Assembly: GCF_000264905.1 (NCBI RefSeq)
Contig: NW_006763143.1
Coordinates: forward strand, 791,224 to 855,223
Source of the DNA: Stereum hirsutum FP-91666 SS1
Taxonomy: Eukaryota; Basidiomycota; Agaricomycetes; Russulales; Stereaceae
Reading direction: 5' to 3'
Length of the DNA stretch: 64,000 nt
The translations under genes were made by a program, and so were the position numbers. A model generated the notes under the pieces. That model was not told the DNA's origin. It did not search any database and saw only the letters and a list, made by a program, of their open reading frames with translations. Of this stretch, positions 29,234 to 41,500 are shown piece by piece (position 1 is the stretch's first letter; each line of letters opens with the position of its first letter).

Positions 29234-30038
29234 ATGATGGAGTTGGACAACGATCCTAACCTCGACGAATATGGCGACGTTCTCTCTGAGCTCGGGTTTT
29301 TCATCTCAGATGATGGCTGTGCTTTGGCTATCGCCGACAACCTCTTATGTATATTCACCTTCTAACGCGTCCAGGACGCGTTCCTCCCCGATCCCGTCGC
29401 CCCAACCACCATTAACGACTACCTCGCGGATTTCTGCATGGACTCCGTGGGCCTCCTTCGTGAAAAGTCCCTCGACCGTCGTCTGAGCGTGCGCTTCACG
29501 GTTTACCCTTTGCTCATTTTGTGTGCATACCACTACTAACAAATACTTTGTTCTACGCAGACCGTGAACACCGACCCAATCGGCTCCCAACACGCCTTCT
29601 CAATCGTGACAAAATCGAGGCCTTGTTCTTCCACGCGGACTATAAACAGCAAGCATCGGGAGAAGGCGGCGGCGCACTCGTTGGGCAAACGAGCAGCTCG
29701 CCCTCTGTCAATGGCTAACCCGCCAAGCGCGGTGACCAGAGATCAACGCCGTCCCGCTCGAACGAGCAGCGCCAAACCACATCCCGCCTACATAGAGCAG
29801 TGAGCACGTCGACGCTTTTCGCAAGGCCCTCGAAGAGCTCAAGCGAGCGCACACGCGTCGTCTCGCAAAGCTCTATGAACAGGTGAAGATCTGGTCGGCA
29901 CAGCCTAAATCCTCACACCCTCCTCAGCTCTCTGGCACTGGTACTTCTCAGTTTGGGCCTGCGGTCGTTATAGACCCGTTCTTCGTCGTCGCGGAGTGTG
30001 CGAAATCGCGCTCGGAGGCGTTTTTCGCCCTCTCGTGA
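29234..30038 (+). pseudogene. Doubtful or decayed small gene, unrecognised
   Basis: Three stretches look coding. 29234-29340 (MMELDNDPNLDEYGDVLSEL and a GFFISDDGCALAIADNLL segment) is followed by 29371-29488 (QDAFLPDPVAPTTINDYLAD and DFCMDSVGLLREKSLDRRL), then a good intron (gtgcgc to acgcag, about 29489-29560). A later stretch at about 29807-30038 (FRKALEELKRAHTRRLAKLY and VIDPFFVVAECAKSRSEAF) ends in TGA. The link between the first two would need a 26-nt intron, and the third exon cannot be joined in phase. Either the exon structure is unusual or the gene is broken. The 3' end lies in a sequence also present at 28921. I do not recognise the protein. Confidence 0.35.
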
Positions 30039-32601
30039 ATCCGAATCAAAGCAACCCCTCTCCCCTAGCTCCGCCCATCCGAGTCTCCGCCCATCTCCGT
30101 CTTCTCAAACCTTCTCCATCTCCCCAATAAAAGTATTCCGATTCGACGACAAAGATGGCCATGGTCCACGGCCGCCAGTCCACCATTTCTGATAGCGAAT
30201 ACCGACTATCGAATATCGAATCATCGAATCAGCAGACGTCGGAGTGGGGGTACTAGTGAGAGTCGGTTACTACTTATGTACAGTGCAGGTAAATTGCCGG
30301 ACGCTATGGCCACGAGAACACGAGAAGGCCTTCTGAATCTGAGGTTCGTTCGAGTGTTTGTTCTCAGGCGCTTCAGGAGCAAAGAAGGAAAGGGAGAAGA
30401 ACGAGCTTCGGTTCGTCATGCAAGGGTGGAAAGGTGGAGTGAAAGTGAGTTGCCGAGGGACTTACTTATGGAAGAAGACTGGTGACTAGCTGGGATGGTG
30501 CTTCCGGAACCGTTAGTTGTGGGCGACTCGCGAGAGAACGACGGAATACAGCGGAGGACTTAGCATTGATTGGAGATTCCGAGTCCATCAGAGGATGTGT
30601 GTGTTCTTGCCCGTTCTGACCCGCTCCTATTCACCGAGAGAATGACTCTCGTATGTCATATGTCCTTGACACATCCGTTCGACATACCTCTCTGACAATT
30701 CATAATCATTTAATGAACTTCGGGATGTGTGTCCATGTCCATGTACAGCGGACCACCCTTCCCTCCGACGTAGATCAGTAACGTTAAGAGATCGACCGCG
30801 TCCTATGTATGTACAGGTTATCCGTCCTTCGTCTGTATCTTCCAACGGTACAGCCGGCGAGTCCTCCCCGACGCTGTAAGTAGTGTGCACACTCGTACCC
30901 GTACCCGCACACGAAAGTGGAGAGAAGACCCGGAACATCATGGTAGGTTGATGTATAGTGTAAATAACGAGAAAGAAAGGAAAGCGAAAAAAGATCCAAG
31001 AGATAGATACGCGAGCGCGAAAGGAGGGGCGAGTTTCTCAAACACAGACGCTAACGCCAACGCAGACGATTGGCAGTGTGCATAGCCGGTCGGCGAGTGT
31101 GAGTACTTACTGAGCACTGAGTATGATATAGCTATGGTCATGGAGACCCGTGACCGAGGTTCCGCGACGACGCTGTTCCAGGTTCCTCGGCTGTGATATT
31201 GTTGTGATATTGCTGTACGAGAGGATCAGAGATTCAGAGTGAGTGGGTTACGAGCGTTACGAGAAGCGTCAGGACCCAGGGGCAAATAATGGGAAATGTG
31301 TGGCGGTGGCGTGTTTACGAAGGTCGCAGTAGGTTGACGATGGAGTGAGGCACATAGGAGTACTAGTGAGATGGACATGGCGTGAATTTGTACAGCTTTG
31401 AAGATGAATGCATGACAGCGCAGGGTCGCGGTGCTTTGAATTTCGAGAAGGTCGGGGGAAGGTAAGGTAATAGGGAGCCCGTCTGAGGTTCATTAACTGA
31501 TGATGGATGCCGGCGGTTGGGTTTTGGAAGGAGGAGGTGGCGTCGAGCTACGACGGAGTGGCACGAACCCATAGCGGCGTAGTCCTAGTCTCCAGAGCAC
31601 CGATGAAGCTAGGAAAGTCAGATGAGAGGACAGGTGAAAGCGAAACATAGAGATTTCGAGCAGACTTTTGAACGTCCTAGCGTTAGCGTACATAGGATGG
31701 GACGACATAGAGACTAGCTGTGATTCGTAGGAGCGGCCAGAGATAGGGAGCCGACGGGTGTACATATAACACATAACTTACAAGGGATTTCAGAAGTTAG
31801 CGAGTTGGTTGTGAAATGAGAAGGATGGGTCGCTCGCGAACATGCATGCAAGTCTGCAGCATGACCTTCGTTCGAACTTCGATGTGGACGTCCAGATCAA
31901 GAGATGTCGATGCTGCATTGGCGGAGAGTAGAAAAAGAGAGGGATGATGGCCGGAGGATGGCCGGAGGATGCTACAGAACTAACCATTCTTCGGCCATGC
32001 CGGGCTGTCAGATTTGGCAGATTAGTCTAAAGAGCCGAGAGGGTGGCGAATGACGACGGCCTCGAAGGCTAGCTGCAGAAGTATGACTCGAGGGATGAAA
32101 CTGCAGGTGTTTGCAGCGTCGAGAGGACGTTCGTATTTATGTGGTGGACGACGGAAGATGAAGGAGAAGAGAGTGGCGCGGGGGAAGAGAGGATGCCGAG
32201 GGGGCGGCGTGGCGGAGATAATCGTTGGATCTGCGTCCGACGGGGATCTGAACACATGGGCGCTGTCAACATGTCAACCGCGTCGCGTCTGGGCTGGGCA
32301 GATGGTCGTCGTCGTCGGGAACGAGAGCGGGAGAGGGGAGGTCGTGAGGAGAGCGATGGACGGGAAGGGACGCAGTGGGAGAAGAAGCGGGAGGATGTGT
32401 ATTTGTGGGAGGAGGGCCGGGGAGGGGGCGAGGAAGCGGGAGAATATAAGCGAGGGAATGAAAAGGGGGGGCGCGATTTGAGCTGGAAAAATCGCTTGGG
32501 ATACTGCAAGGTACGGAGGACGACGTGGGGGAGTACATATAGCCGCATCGACAGCTGTTCTCTCCTTTTGCCACTGTGCCCCTTCCTCTCTTTCCACTAC
32601 G
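30039..32601. promoter_or_regulatory. Long gene-poor region upstream of the DENN gene
   Basis: No gene is supported over about 2.5 kb. Short tandem units are seen: TTGTGATATTG twice at about 31189-31212 and GGATGGCCGGA repeated at about 31948-31972. From about 32139 to 32480 the plus strand is strongly purine-rich, with runs of G and A. A TATAA at 32445-32449 lies about 155 bp before the ATG at 32602, and the last 50 bp before the ATG are C/T-rich, a usual fungal leader. The long minus-strand open frames here follow from base composition. Confidence 0.5.
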
Positions 32602-35600
32602 ATGCTCTCTGGCCAGCGCAGACAGCAGTCCTCAGCGCCTACCACGGAGGACGCCCCCAATCAGACGAGGCTCCCGCGGTCCGCCCTCGCGCCGTTCCTG
32701 ACTTCTGTCGAACAGGGCCCTCCCGCCGTCTCCTTCAACTCTCGCAGGCTCCAGCCCTCGCTCTCCATCCGCTCCAAAGACTCCTCGCGCTCTGCCCCCC
32801 CACCCAGCCGTCTCTCCACCGTCAGGAGCAGCGCAGAGACAGACAACTCGACAGCGACCGCGACCCAGGGCCAGGGCCACGACCGCCGTCTCGCCGACGA
32901 GCTCGACTTTGTGACGATTAACCCGCCCTCGCCCTCAGCGTCCGCACTGCAGCTCGTCCCCCGCTCAGACAAGGCGTCCCGTGTGCTCGGCATACAGCAC
33001 AACCGCTCCATGGAGCCCATCCCTGCGTCCACACGCACCTCACTCGTTTCAACCCGTTCTGCGCGCGAAGCCCCTCCCCCTTCCGCCTTCACTCCCACCC
33101 TCCCCCTCACCTCCCTCTACGTCGTCTCTGGCCTCCCCAAGGCGCCACACACATGGACCCTCGCTGACCCCGACTCCGTCCTCGGCCTCGCCCACTCGGA
33201 GGGCGCCGTCAATCGCTGGTGGAGGGCAGAGGTCCTCGGCAGCACCGTCAGCCCTGGCGTCGGTGGTGGCAAGAAGAAGAAGCGGGGCAAGGGCGAGAGC
33301 GAGGTACACAAGGGTGCAGGCGCTCTTGGTAAACAGGAAGTCGCCAAAATGCTCTCAAAGGCGCTCAAGGTACGCCTTCGATTCCAACTCGTTCCTTCCC
33401 GTATTCGTGCTTATCGCCTTCTCAGCTCTCCTTCACTCGCGAGGTCGAGATCATAGCGTCCACCCTCCAGCCTGCCTCCACCGTGCACACCTTCTCCTTC
33501 ACCCTCCCCGCACCCACCACCGCCCTCCATGCCTCTTCTTCCGCCGCCCTTCTCCGTCAATCTATTCTTTCCACCACCAGCGCCCCGGACACCCGCCCCA
33601 CCTCCATGGCCACCTCTCTTTACCCCTACAACGACCCATTCATCAACGCACGCCCTTCTTCCGCCGTCATAGGCCAATCCAACATCTTTCCCCCAAACGC
33701 TTCATCTTCTGCCCACGGACACGGCGCAGGCGCGTCCGCCAACACTCCTTCCACTCCCAGCAGCACCGTCACCTACCACGGTGTCTGCCTCACCGTATGG
33801 TCCCACGCAGATGCCGAACGCAGCGCCGCCATCCGCCGAACACTCGAAGCCAACCGCTCCCGCAAAGAATCCTCCAACAGTCTCGCCAACGCCCGCCTCA
33901 GGTCGCTCCGTAGCGACGGCCACGGTAGCAGTCTCGACCCGACGGCCATGGCCCGCCGTAGCACAAAACGGAGCGCACGTGTGCCTTGGGGAGCCACTAC
34001 AGACGGCGAAACCGATATTGATGCCGACACGGACGCTATGAGCGAGAGCGATTTCGAAGTGGCGAGTACGATCAACGGGGGCCACAATCCCGGCGAAAGC
34101 ACGCTCTTCCTCCCTGGCGATACCGTCTTTTGGCTACCCTACGCACTCAGTGAGTCCTTTCCTTCCCGTGCAAACGGCGTGTGGATCATCCTAACTAACT
34201 GACTAAACTCATGTTGCACAGCCCTCGTCTCGCGCCACCCGATCTACGACCTCATGCGCGACTACCTCACGCTCTCCTGGGCTCGCTTCTCCAAGGACGT
34301 CCAGTCCCACACGCTTCAGATCTCGAAGATCCTCTCGCATCCCGCTCCCCGCGCGGGAGACCTCATCAGACTCGACGCGTCCGCTTCGGTCAAGACGGAC
34401 GCGTCGGGCTTGGGGGTCAATGATCCGGATACGAGTTTGGAAGTCGTGACCCGTTTCCCTGGTGGACTTGATTTTGGACGCGGGTTGGTCGATGTTAATT
34501 TCACGATGTGGCCGCTGTTTAAGGCGCTCAATATCGATAATATATTGACGATCTGCGAGGTGCGTGTCGGGTGTTTGGTTCTTCGTGTTTTTGATGTTGA
34601 AGGGGTGTGTGTGCGTACAGATCGCGTTAGCGCCCACTGGCCGCATCTTGTTCTTCTCTCGTCATCCTGCCATGCTCGGCGTAAGTGAACCCGTTCGTGC
34701 ACCCCTCGTTCCGTACTCAATTTTCTGTTTTCAGATCGCGGTCCTCACGATCAAGTATCTCGTCGAACTTCGTGGATGGAACGGTGTCGCACTGCAGTCC
34801 GTTCACGCTCGCGACGCGAAGATATACATCGACGATCCCGGTCCTTGGATCATCGGTCTCGCCACCGAGGCCAGGTACTGCGTCAGGCCTCCCCCCGAGG
34901 TCTGCGTTTGTGATCTCGATATCAACTACTTGTAAGTATCTCTCGATTGGCCCGTCTTATTTCTGTACGCTAAGACAGACGGATTCGGATTGTGTAGGAA
35001 CTGCGCCGCACCGCCGCCTGGTGTTATCTCTGTCAAGCAGCAGAGGGAGAGGTTCAGGAAACAGTTGATGACCGCCTTTGAACCGCTCTATCACCCAGAT
35101 CACTCCGTACCCAGGTACGCATCCATCCATCCATCATTTCTTTCTTCTCCTAACGACTCATGCTCGATACCTTGCAAAAAAAAATCAGCGAATTCAAAGA
35201 AGCTTTCCCCGCCGGTCGTTTCAGGCCGGTATGCAAGATCCAAGCCAAGCGCGGTGGCGCCTCCGCCGCCGTCGCCGACACGATCAAGCCTCCAGAATGG
35301 TGGCACTCGACGCGGATCATCCAAGCCTTCGACATAGTCCTGCAAGACAAACTCCGCAAACCGTCCCTCCTCAAACGCATCTCCTCCTTCGGTTCCGTCC
35401 GTCGTCAACCCCAACTCTCCGCCGCAGAACAGCACATCCAGCTCTCGATCCGGAAGCGCGCGACTGCGTTCGTGGATGCGCGGGATGATCTAGAGACGAA
35501 GATCGGGAGGCTGTCGAGGAGGTTGAACTTTTTGATGACGGAGAGTGATCTGTGGAGGGATAAGTTTGTGACGTTTGAGCAGTATGCGGAGAAGTTGAGT

Positions 35601-37367
35601 GTGGAGGCGGGAGAGTTGAGGGCGAGGATTAATAAGGAGCAGAGGGAGACGAAGAGGTTGAGTGGGCTTGTTACGTTGACGGCGGGGGAGAAACATCGGT
35701 TGGAGAGCCGTGCGTTTTTTTTTCACCTTTTCCTCTTCTCTTCTCTTTCGCCTTCGGTGGACACGGTTTGCTGATGATCTATGTATATGTTTATGTTCAC
35801 AGAGCTCAGAGACACAGAAGGCCAACACAAAGACGCGCTAGACGAGCTCCAGAAGATGAAACAAGCAATGGAAACAATGGAAGTCGAACGAGCCGCTATG
35901 GTCGCCGAAGTCGAAGCACAGATCGAACAGGCACTCGCGTCGATGGCGGTTGGGATGAATGAGGGAGACTATGAGAGTGAGGGTGAGGGTGATGGGTACG
36001 ATTCGGGCAGCGTGAGTGCGAGTCGGCCTTCGTCACGCAATGCGAGTCGGCCGTCGTCACGCAATGCGAGTCGGCCGTCGTCACGCAATGCGAGTCGGCC
36101 GTCGTCACGCAATGCGAGTCGGCCGTCGTCACGCAATGCGAGATCGCGGAGGCCCAGTGACGCGGGGAGTAGGATCAAGCAGCTACGGTCGTTCGGCACT
36201 GAGACGACGTTGGCGGAGTATGGGGATGATGCGGATCAGGAAGGAGAGGGGGGACAGGATGTGGGGCGTAAGACGGATTTGCAGAGGTATTCGGCTGTGA
36301 TTGAGGAAGGGGACGAGAGTGAGGAGCCGGGGAGGGTGAGCGCGGATGGTGACGAGGCGGGAACTGCGAAGGCGAAGAAGACGAAGCGGTTCTCGTCGAG
36401 TATGACGACGGAGGCGCAGCAGGATGGGATGAAGGCTGTGGACGAGGGTATTAGCGAGCGCAGCGATAGGATCGCGCGGAAGGTTCTGGAGATCCAGCAG
36501 AAATTGGAGAATGCGCTCGCGGCGGAGTATAGGGAGAGGGATAATAGGCAACAGCAGCAACATCAGTCTAGCACGGAGAGCGGGAGCGAGATGTCAGAGG
36601 CGAGGTATACGCCTCGTCGGAGGGCGCAGAAGGGGGCTGCTAGAGTTGGGGGGAAGGCTCGTAAGGGATCGTCGTCCAGGAATAGGAGTGGCGGGAATAC
36701 GCCGAGCGGGCATGTGAGGAGGAGTAGCGAGAATAGTAGAAGATCTGACTCGACGGAGGTCGTTACGCCGACGAAGAAGGCTCCGGAGACGACGCCGAGG
36801 AATAGTGCGTCGGGGATGAGGCCCACGGTCATCACTTCTTCTTCTGATGCGCCTACGACCGTCGTCGACGATACTCTTTCGACTGACCCTGATCAACAAC
36901 AGCATGGAGATCAATCATCCATCGATAGTCGCGGGATTCGGAAAATCTCCTCTGGCGCGTCGTTGGGCGCCACACGCCCTGCTACACCTCCGGCTCCTTC
37001 GCCGTCCACGCCTGCGCTGACGAACGCCCTCACGGGGACTACGGACGACTCGGACACGGACTTCCAGAGCGCGTATTCTGCGAGCCCGAGGGCGAAGTAT
37101 GGGGATGGAGACGGGATGGTCGATGAGGATCATCTCGAGGACTTTGGGGGCCTTCCGCCGCCGAGGAGTGGGAATGGGAATGGGAATGGGAGGTTTAGGT
37201 CGGAGTCGGAGTCGACGGAAGGGAAGGAGGGGGAGGTGATGAGGGAGAGGGTGTCCAGTGTTGTTACGGTGAAGAAGGGGAGTGGGATGGAGGGGAGTCC
37301 GACGTTTAGTGATCATACGGTGGGACATCCTAGACCGTCGAGGGGGAGTAGGGGAGTCGTTCAGTGA
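32602..37367 (+). CDS. DENN-domain protein with coiled coil and Ser-rich tail
   Basis: DENN proteins are usually guanine-nucleotide exchange factors for Rab GTPases. The Ser/Pro-rich N-terminus (32602 to about 33369) is followed by uDENN-like sequence, then FLPGDTVFWLPYAL and LVSRHPIYDLMRDYLTLSWA. The cDENN core is clear: ICEIALAPTGRILFFSRHPA, IAVLTIKYLVELRGWNGVAL and YIDDPGPWIIGL (34545-34875). A coiled coil follows (35460-35940: RDDLETKIGRLSRRLNFLM, LRDTEGQHKDALDELQKMKQ). The tail from 35950 is disordered and acidic/Ser-rich, with five tandem ASRPSSRN units from a 24-bp repeat, and ends SRGVVQ at TGA 37365-37367. Introns are short; one boundary near 35120-35190 has an A-rich acceptor. The Rab partner cannot be predicted. 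Confidence 0.82.
36018..36137 (+). repeat. Coding minisatellite, 5 x 24 bp
   Basis: Five head-to-tail copies of a 24-bp unit (GCGAGTCGGCCGTCGTCACG + CAAT) begin at 36018, 36042, 36066, 36090 and 36114. Copies 2-5 are identical and copy 1 differs by one base (CTT for CGT). The unit is a multiple of three and encodes ASRPSSRN, so copy number can change without frameshift. Near identity points to recent expansion or homogenisation. Confidence 0.95.
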
Positions 37368-38531
37368 TTATGTGGTGGAGGCTCCTTTTTCTCTGTTCTC
37401 TTCTCTTCTGTTTTCTTGATCCTCGTTCTCGTTTCTTTACATCTCGACCGCTCTCTCTCTCTTGTTTATTATGTATATGCCCCCTTGATTTATCGTTCTA
37501 TTTGCGTGTTTTCGTTCCATTATCATCATCATCAGCGTCATTTCACCTTATTCCCTTTTCGTTAAAACCACTCCCTCCCTCTCCCCCGACCGTCTATCGT
37601 CTCTATTTTGATTTGCACTTTTACCCCTTCACCATTTACCCTCTACCCTCAAATGTAGGCCAACTCTACTTACCACGGGACTTTCCTTCCACCTGCGCTA
37701 CCGCCCCGCCCCCCACAGTCACTCGTTTGTTTTTTGTTTTTCCGTTTTTATCTGTCTGTTCTCTCCTGTCCCCGTCAACCGAGGTTCTGCGCTTCTTTCG
37801 CTTCCTTTCGATAGATGTTACCCCGTCTCGTTCGTCCTCAATTTCCATCCATCCGTCCGTTCTTCCGTCCTCAATTTCCATCATCTTTTCTGAATTCTCG
37901 GAATACTCCCTGGATCGGAGTTTAGGGCTCGCTCAGTAGGCGATGAGGAACGAGGAGATGAAAACACAGTCTGGTGGGGATAGGGATAGGGATTGTTGGT
38001 ATACCTATACATACATATGGAGATATACATATCATATCTATAAAAGCATATACTTATATACCAAGCACTCTTTCTCTCACTCTCACTCAGTTCACTCAGT
38101 CAGTCTTTCCAAAGTACCAGTACTTGTAGCTTGCGCAGACCCTAATTACATGCCCCCGACGGGCGTCTATCTTGAGTACTAGTACTTGAGCTGCAGCCCC
38201 TTTCTTTTGGTTTGTTTTTGTTTCACGCGTCCGTTCTTGTTCTGTTCTTTTGATACATTAAGATACAGGTAATTGATATTCGCCCCCTCGTATACCACAA
38301 CAAATTGTCGGATGGATAGCTAGCTATAGTAGTTAGTTGTTGTCCGTCTATCAGCGTGTACAATACATTCCAGTCCGTTTGTTCGTTCGTCATACACCGC
38401 CCCGCGACCGATCGCCGTCGTGTCATCAACACCCATACACACAAACATGCACAAACACATACAAACAACCTTATTCCACCCGTCGCGGCGCAACGAACCG
38501 ACCCACTATGCATATTTCGCACAAAAAAAAA
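37368..38531. other. Convergent 3' region between DENN and VPS13
   Basis: The plus strand is very pyrimidine-rich from 37380 to about 37900, then AT-rich (37990-38075). An inverted repeat TTGGTATA (37996-38003) / TATACCAA (38057-38064) encloses the AT-rich part, and a perfect palindrome AGTACTAGTACT lies at 38175-38186. These fit a termination/polyadenylation region for the convergent genes. No coding gene is supported. Confidence 0.45.
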
Positions 38532-41500
38532 TCACGAGTCCATCCGTCTCCGCGCATTGAACGCCTTCACGACCGTCGCGATCTGTCCGAAGAACCACGA
38601 CTGCGAGTTCTTGTCCGTGATCTTCACGAACTTATCCTGGTCCTTCCCCGACTTGTGTGAGAACCGGATCCCGCTGTCTTCGATCGTCACGCCCTGGACG
38701 AGCGTGAAGGGGAGCTCCCAGTTCAGCCGGAGCCGTCGGGTGTAGAAGGAGAGGACGCGGGTCGCGGTCAGCATGACGACGTTGTCTGTGCCGGGGATGT
38801 CTGTGAGATTTGAGATTGTCGGGGAAGATGGTGCGATGGAGTATTTAGGAACAAGTATGAAAAGAGGAGAGGAAGTCTAGCGCTTACTAATGTGGGCGAC
38901 GTAGGATTCTTGGCGGTAGGCACCGCTGTCGAGGTCCTTGAGCCAGTATTGACCCAGCGCTTCTCGCGACGAATAAGGCTAGAGAATTTTGTGAGTCGAC
39001 TAGACATGCAACGAATAAAACACGTATACACTTACCACCAATACACCGTCCGAGGGCGTTACTCGAGGCTACAGAGCATAAGTGTTAATACACTCCCCTG
39101 GCGCAGAGAAAGCAGGAAGACTTACGATTCTGACACGATCCCGAGCAGGATTATCGAAGACAGTGGTCGTATTCCGGACACCTTCAGCTACGTTGGAAGC
39201 CAGGTCGAAGACTCCGACGACGGGCTTCGTAACAGCTCTGCACAGAACCGAATCAGCTCAGATATCCACATCGTGGCGCGCCACAAAAATAACATACCCG
39301 ACCAAACCCTTTCCGACGCCCTTGAAGAAGCCAACTGCCCCTTCTGACTCGGCACCCTCGATTGGTTTCATCTACGGAGAGAATGAATCAGTACAAAAGG
39401 AAAGTTGAGGGATGGCTGCGCCGGTCGAACTCACCACAAGCCCCTCTGCGCCACTCGCCACACTGTTCGCAAAGGCCTCCGCTCCGGCAGTGACACCGTA
39501 GCTAAAAATATGGCTTAGATAAATATGAAACTCGAAGCTCACAGCTGGACTCACATGGCGTGTCGCGGCTTGTTTCGTCGCTGGGTGATCCTTCTCCGCT
39601 TTTGATACTCAGAGTCGAGTGTGGCGGCAGAGATACCTTTGCCTATGCTACCGGTCACCTTCGTGAAACTATCCGAGAAGCCAAAGACAGTCTTCTTGAC
39701 GAAGCTCGCCGCACCCTGTATAGGTTGTTTTGTCAGACATGGGCATGTACGAGCTTGTGGTGCAACGTACCTTCGCGATGCCGACACCGAGTTCCCGATT
39801 GCCGTGCATGACAACACCATTGAAAGGCTCATAGAAGATATCCGCCACTCCGGAGCTGACGTTCGTGAACAAGCCGACAGGGTTACCGATGAAATCTGCA
39901 GAGCCCAGGATACGGTAGAGCTGACGGAGGACCTCTTGTCGGTAGTGATATATGATACGGGATTGGACGTCCGGCACACTCAGGCGCATGTCTTTGATGG
40001 CGAGCGCGTTGAACTCCAGAGGCGCGTCGTTGACGTTTCCGATGGCCATGGTTATCGCGTTGACGATGATGGCTAAAGGATTCCGTATGCTCATCCTGTA
40101 CCATTGTGGTTAGCTATAAAGGCTCGGACAAGATGAGAGAAGTGCTCACTTCTCCGCGCCGCTCATTCTTTCTGTACGCATGAAGGACAAAGCCAGCCGG
40201 ATTGGTTGGAGTTCAAGGACCTCGAAGTAGACTTGTTCGCTGCTGGCCGCAGTGTGTGGCTCCGGTATCTCCTCAGGGTGTTCAATAAGCACACTACGAA
40301 TGACATCAGCACTCTGTAGACAATCAAGACAAAGCAAACGTACTCCTGGTGCCCTTCTTCCCAAGACGCGCCTTTGATCTGACTGAGTTCGTACACAGTA
40401 TACAGGAAGTCTTCGTCGGCAGTGATGGTCAAGGCCTGCAACAACACCGAGCAGTACTTGACGAACAATACGCCGTGTTCTGCGTACAACGCTTGAGCAT
40501 GTACGTGAGCTCTCAAGCAGTGAACATCTCTCACCCTGGTCGTTCAGCCAGATGACCGATCCCTGGATTGTTGGCAACGCTTGCGCATTGCGCGCCTCCT
40601 TCGTCAGCGGTGTTGGTTGTAGAACAACAGGGAATATCGCATCATGCAGCTGATTGTCTAGTTGTATGGAGCCAAACGAGACGTTGACCGACTGCGCCAC
40701 ATTGCTGGTCGAATACTCGAACTTCAACTTCTCGATCGAGAGGTACACAACTTCAACGATCCTTCTGTTGATGAGGGACAAGCCGATGCCAGAGAAGTCG
40801 ACATTGAACGAGAAGTTCGGTTTGATCTCTTCGGTAATCGCTTCGAATCCCTCGGTGCTAGAGATCGTGTTCACTCGAGAGCTGGACATACTCCCACGAG
40901 TCCTTTGTCGGTACAAGCTGTTTTCGGGCCTGTAGTCACTGATCCTGAGGACTTGCTTGTGGCCTTCGACACGAACGTCAATGGACACCACTCCCTTATG
41001 GGTCTGGTTCTGTTTGGTCAGGTCAGTAATGCCATCCTCTGTGAGTAGTGATGACCGTACATGGAATTTGAAGGGAACCAGATCTCCGATCTCCATGATG
41101 TCTACAGCTCGGCGTGCGTTGCCGATCGTAAGCAGGATCTTCTTCTCAGCACCGGCGGGGAAATCCCATGCGTATGGTGTTAGTGTGTGGTCCGGCAAGA
41201 AGTAGCTAGGGTTGGCTTTGCTTGAAGCGTCAGCGTCACCGTGCGCCAGGTCCTGTAAGAAAGAAAAAGTAGGTCGCATATCATCGAGATTTTGACGAGA
41301 ATGAACTTCTTACCATTTGACAAAACGAGAGATCATATGAACTGTCGTTTTCAACGGTGAAAGGCCAGTCGTCGTCCGCGAGGTTGATCGTCACGAAGAT
41401 AGTCGAGTAGTCCATCTTGATGTCCGCGCGAATTAGGTGACTCGTCGATCGTTCGCCTGGCTCCTTGAGACGGAAGTGCACCGAACCGATATCCTCGACA

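Noticed and set aside
32139..32921. A long plus-strand open frame overlapping the start of the DENN gene
   Set aside because: It is Arg/Gly/Glu-rich because of purine-rich DNA, uses another frame than the DENN coding sequence and has no conserved-looking segment.
36018..36137. Regularly spaced 24-bp repeats that could look like a CRISPR array
   Set aside because: The copies are head to tail without spacers, in frame with a protein, and the genome is eukaryotic.
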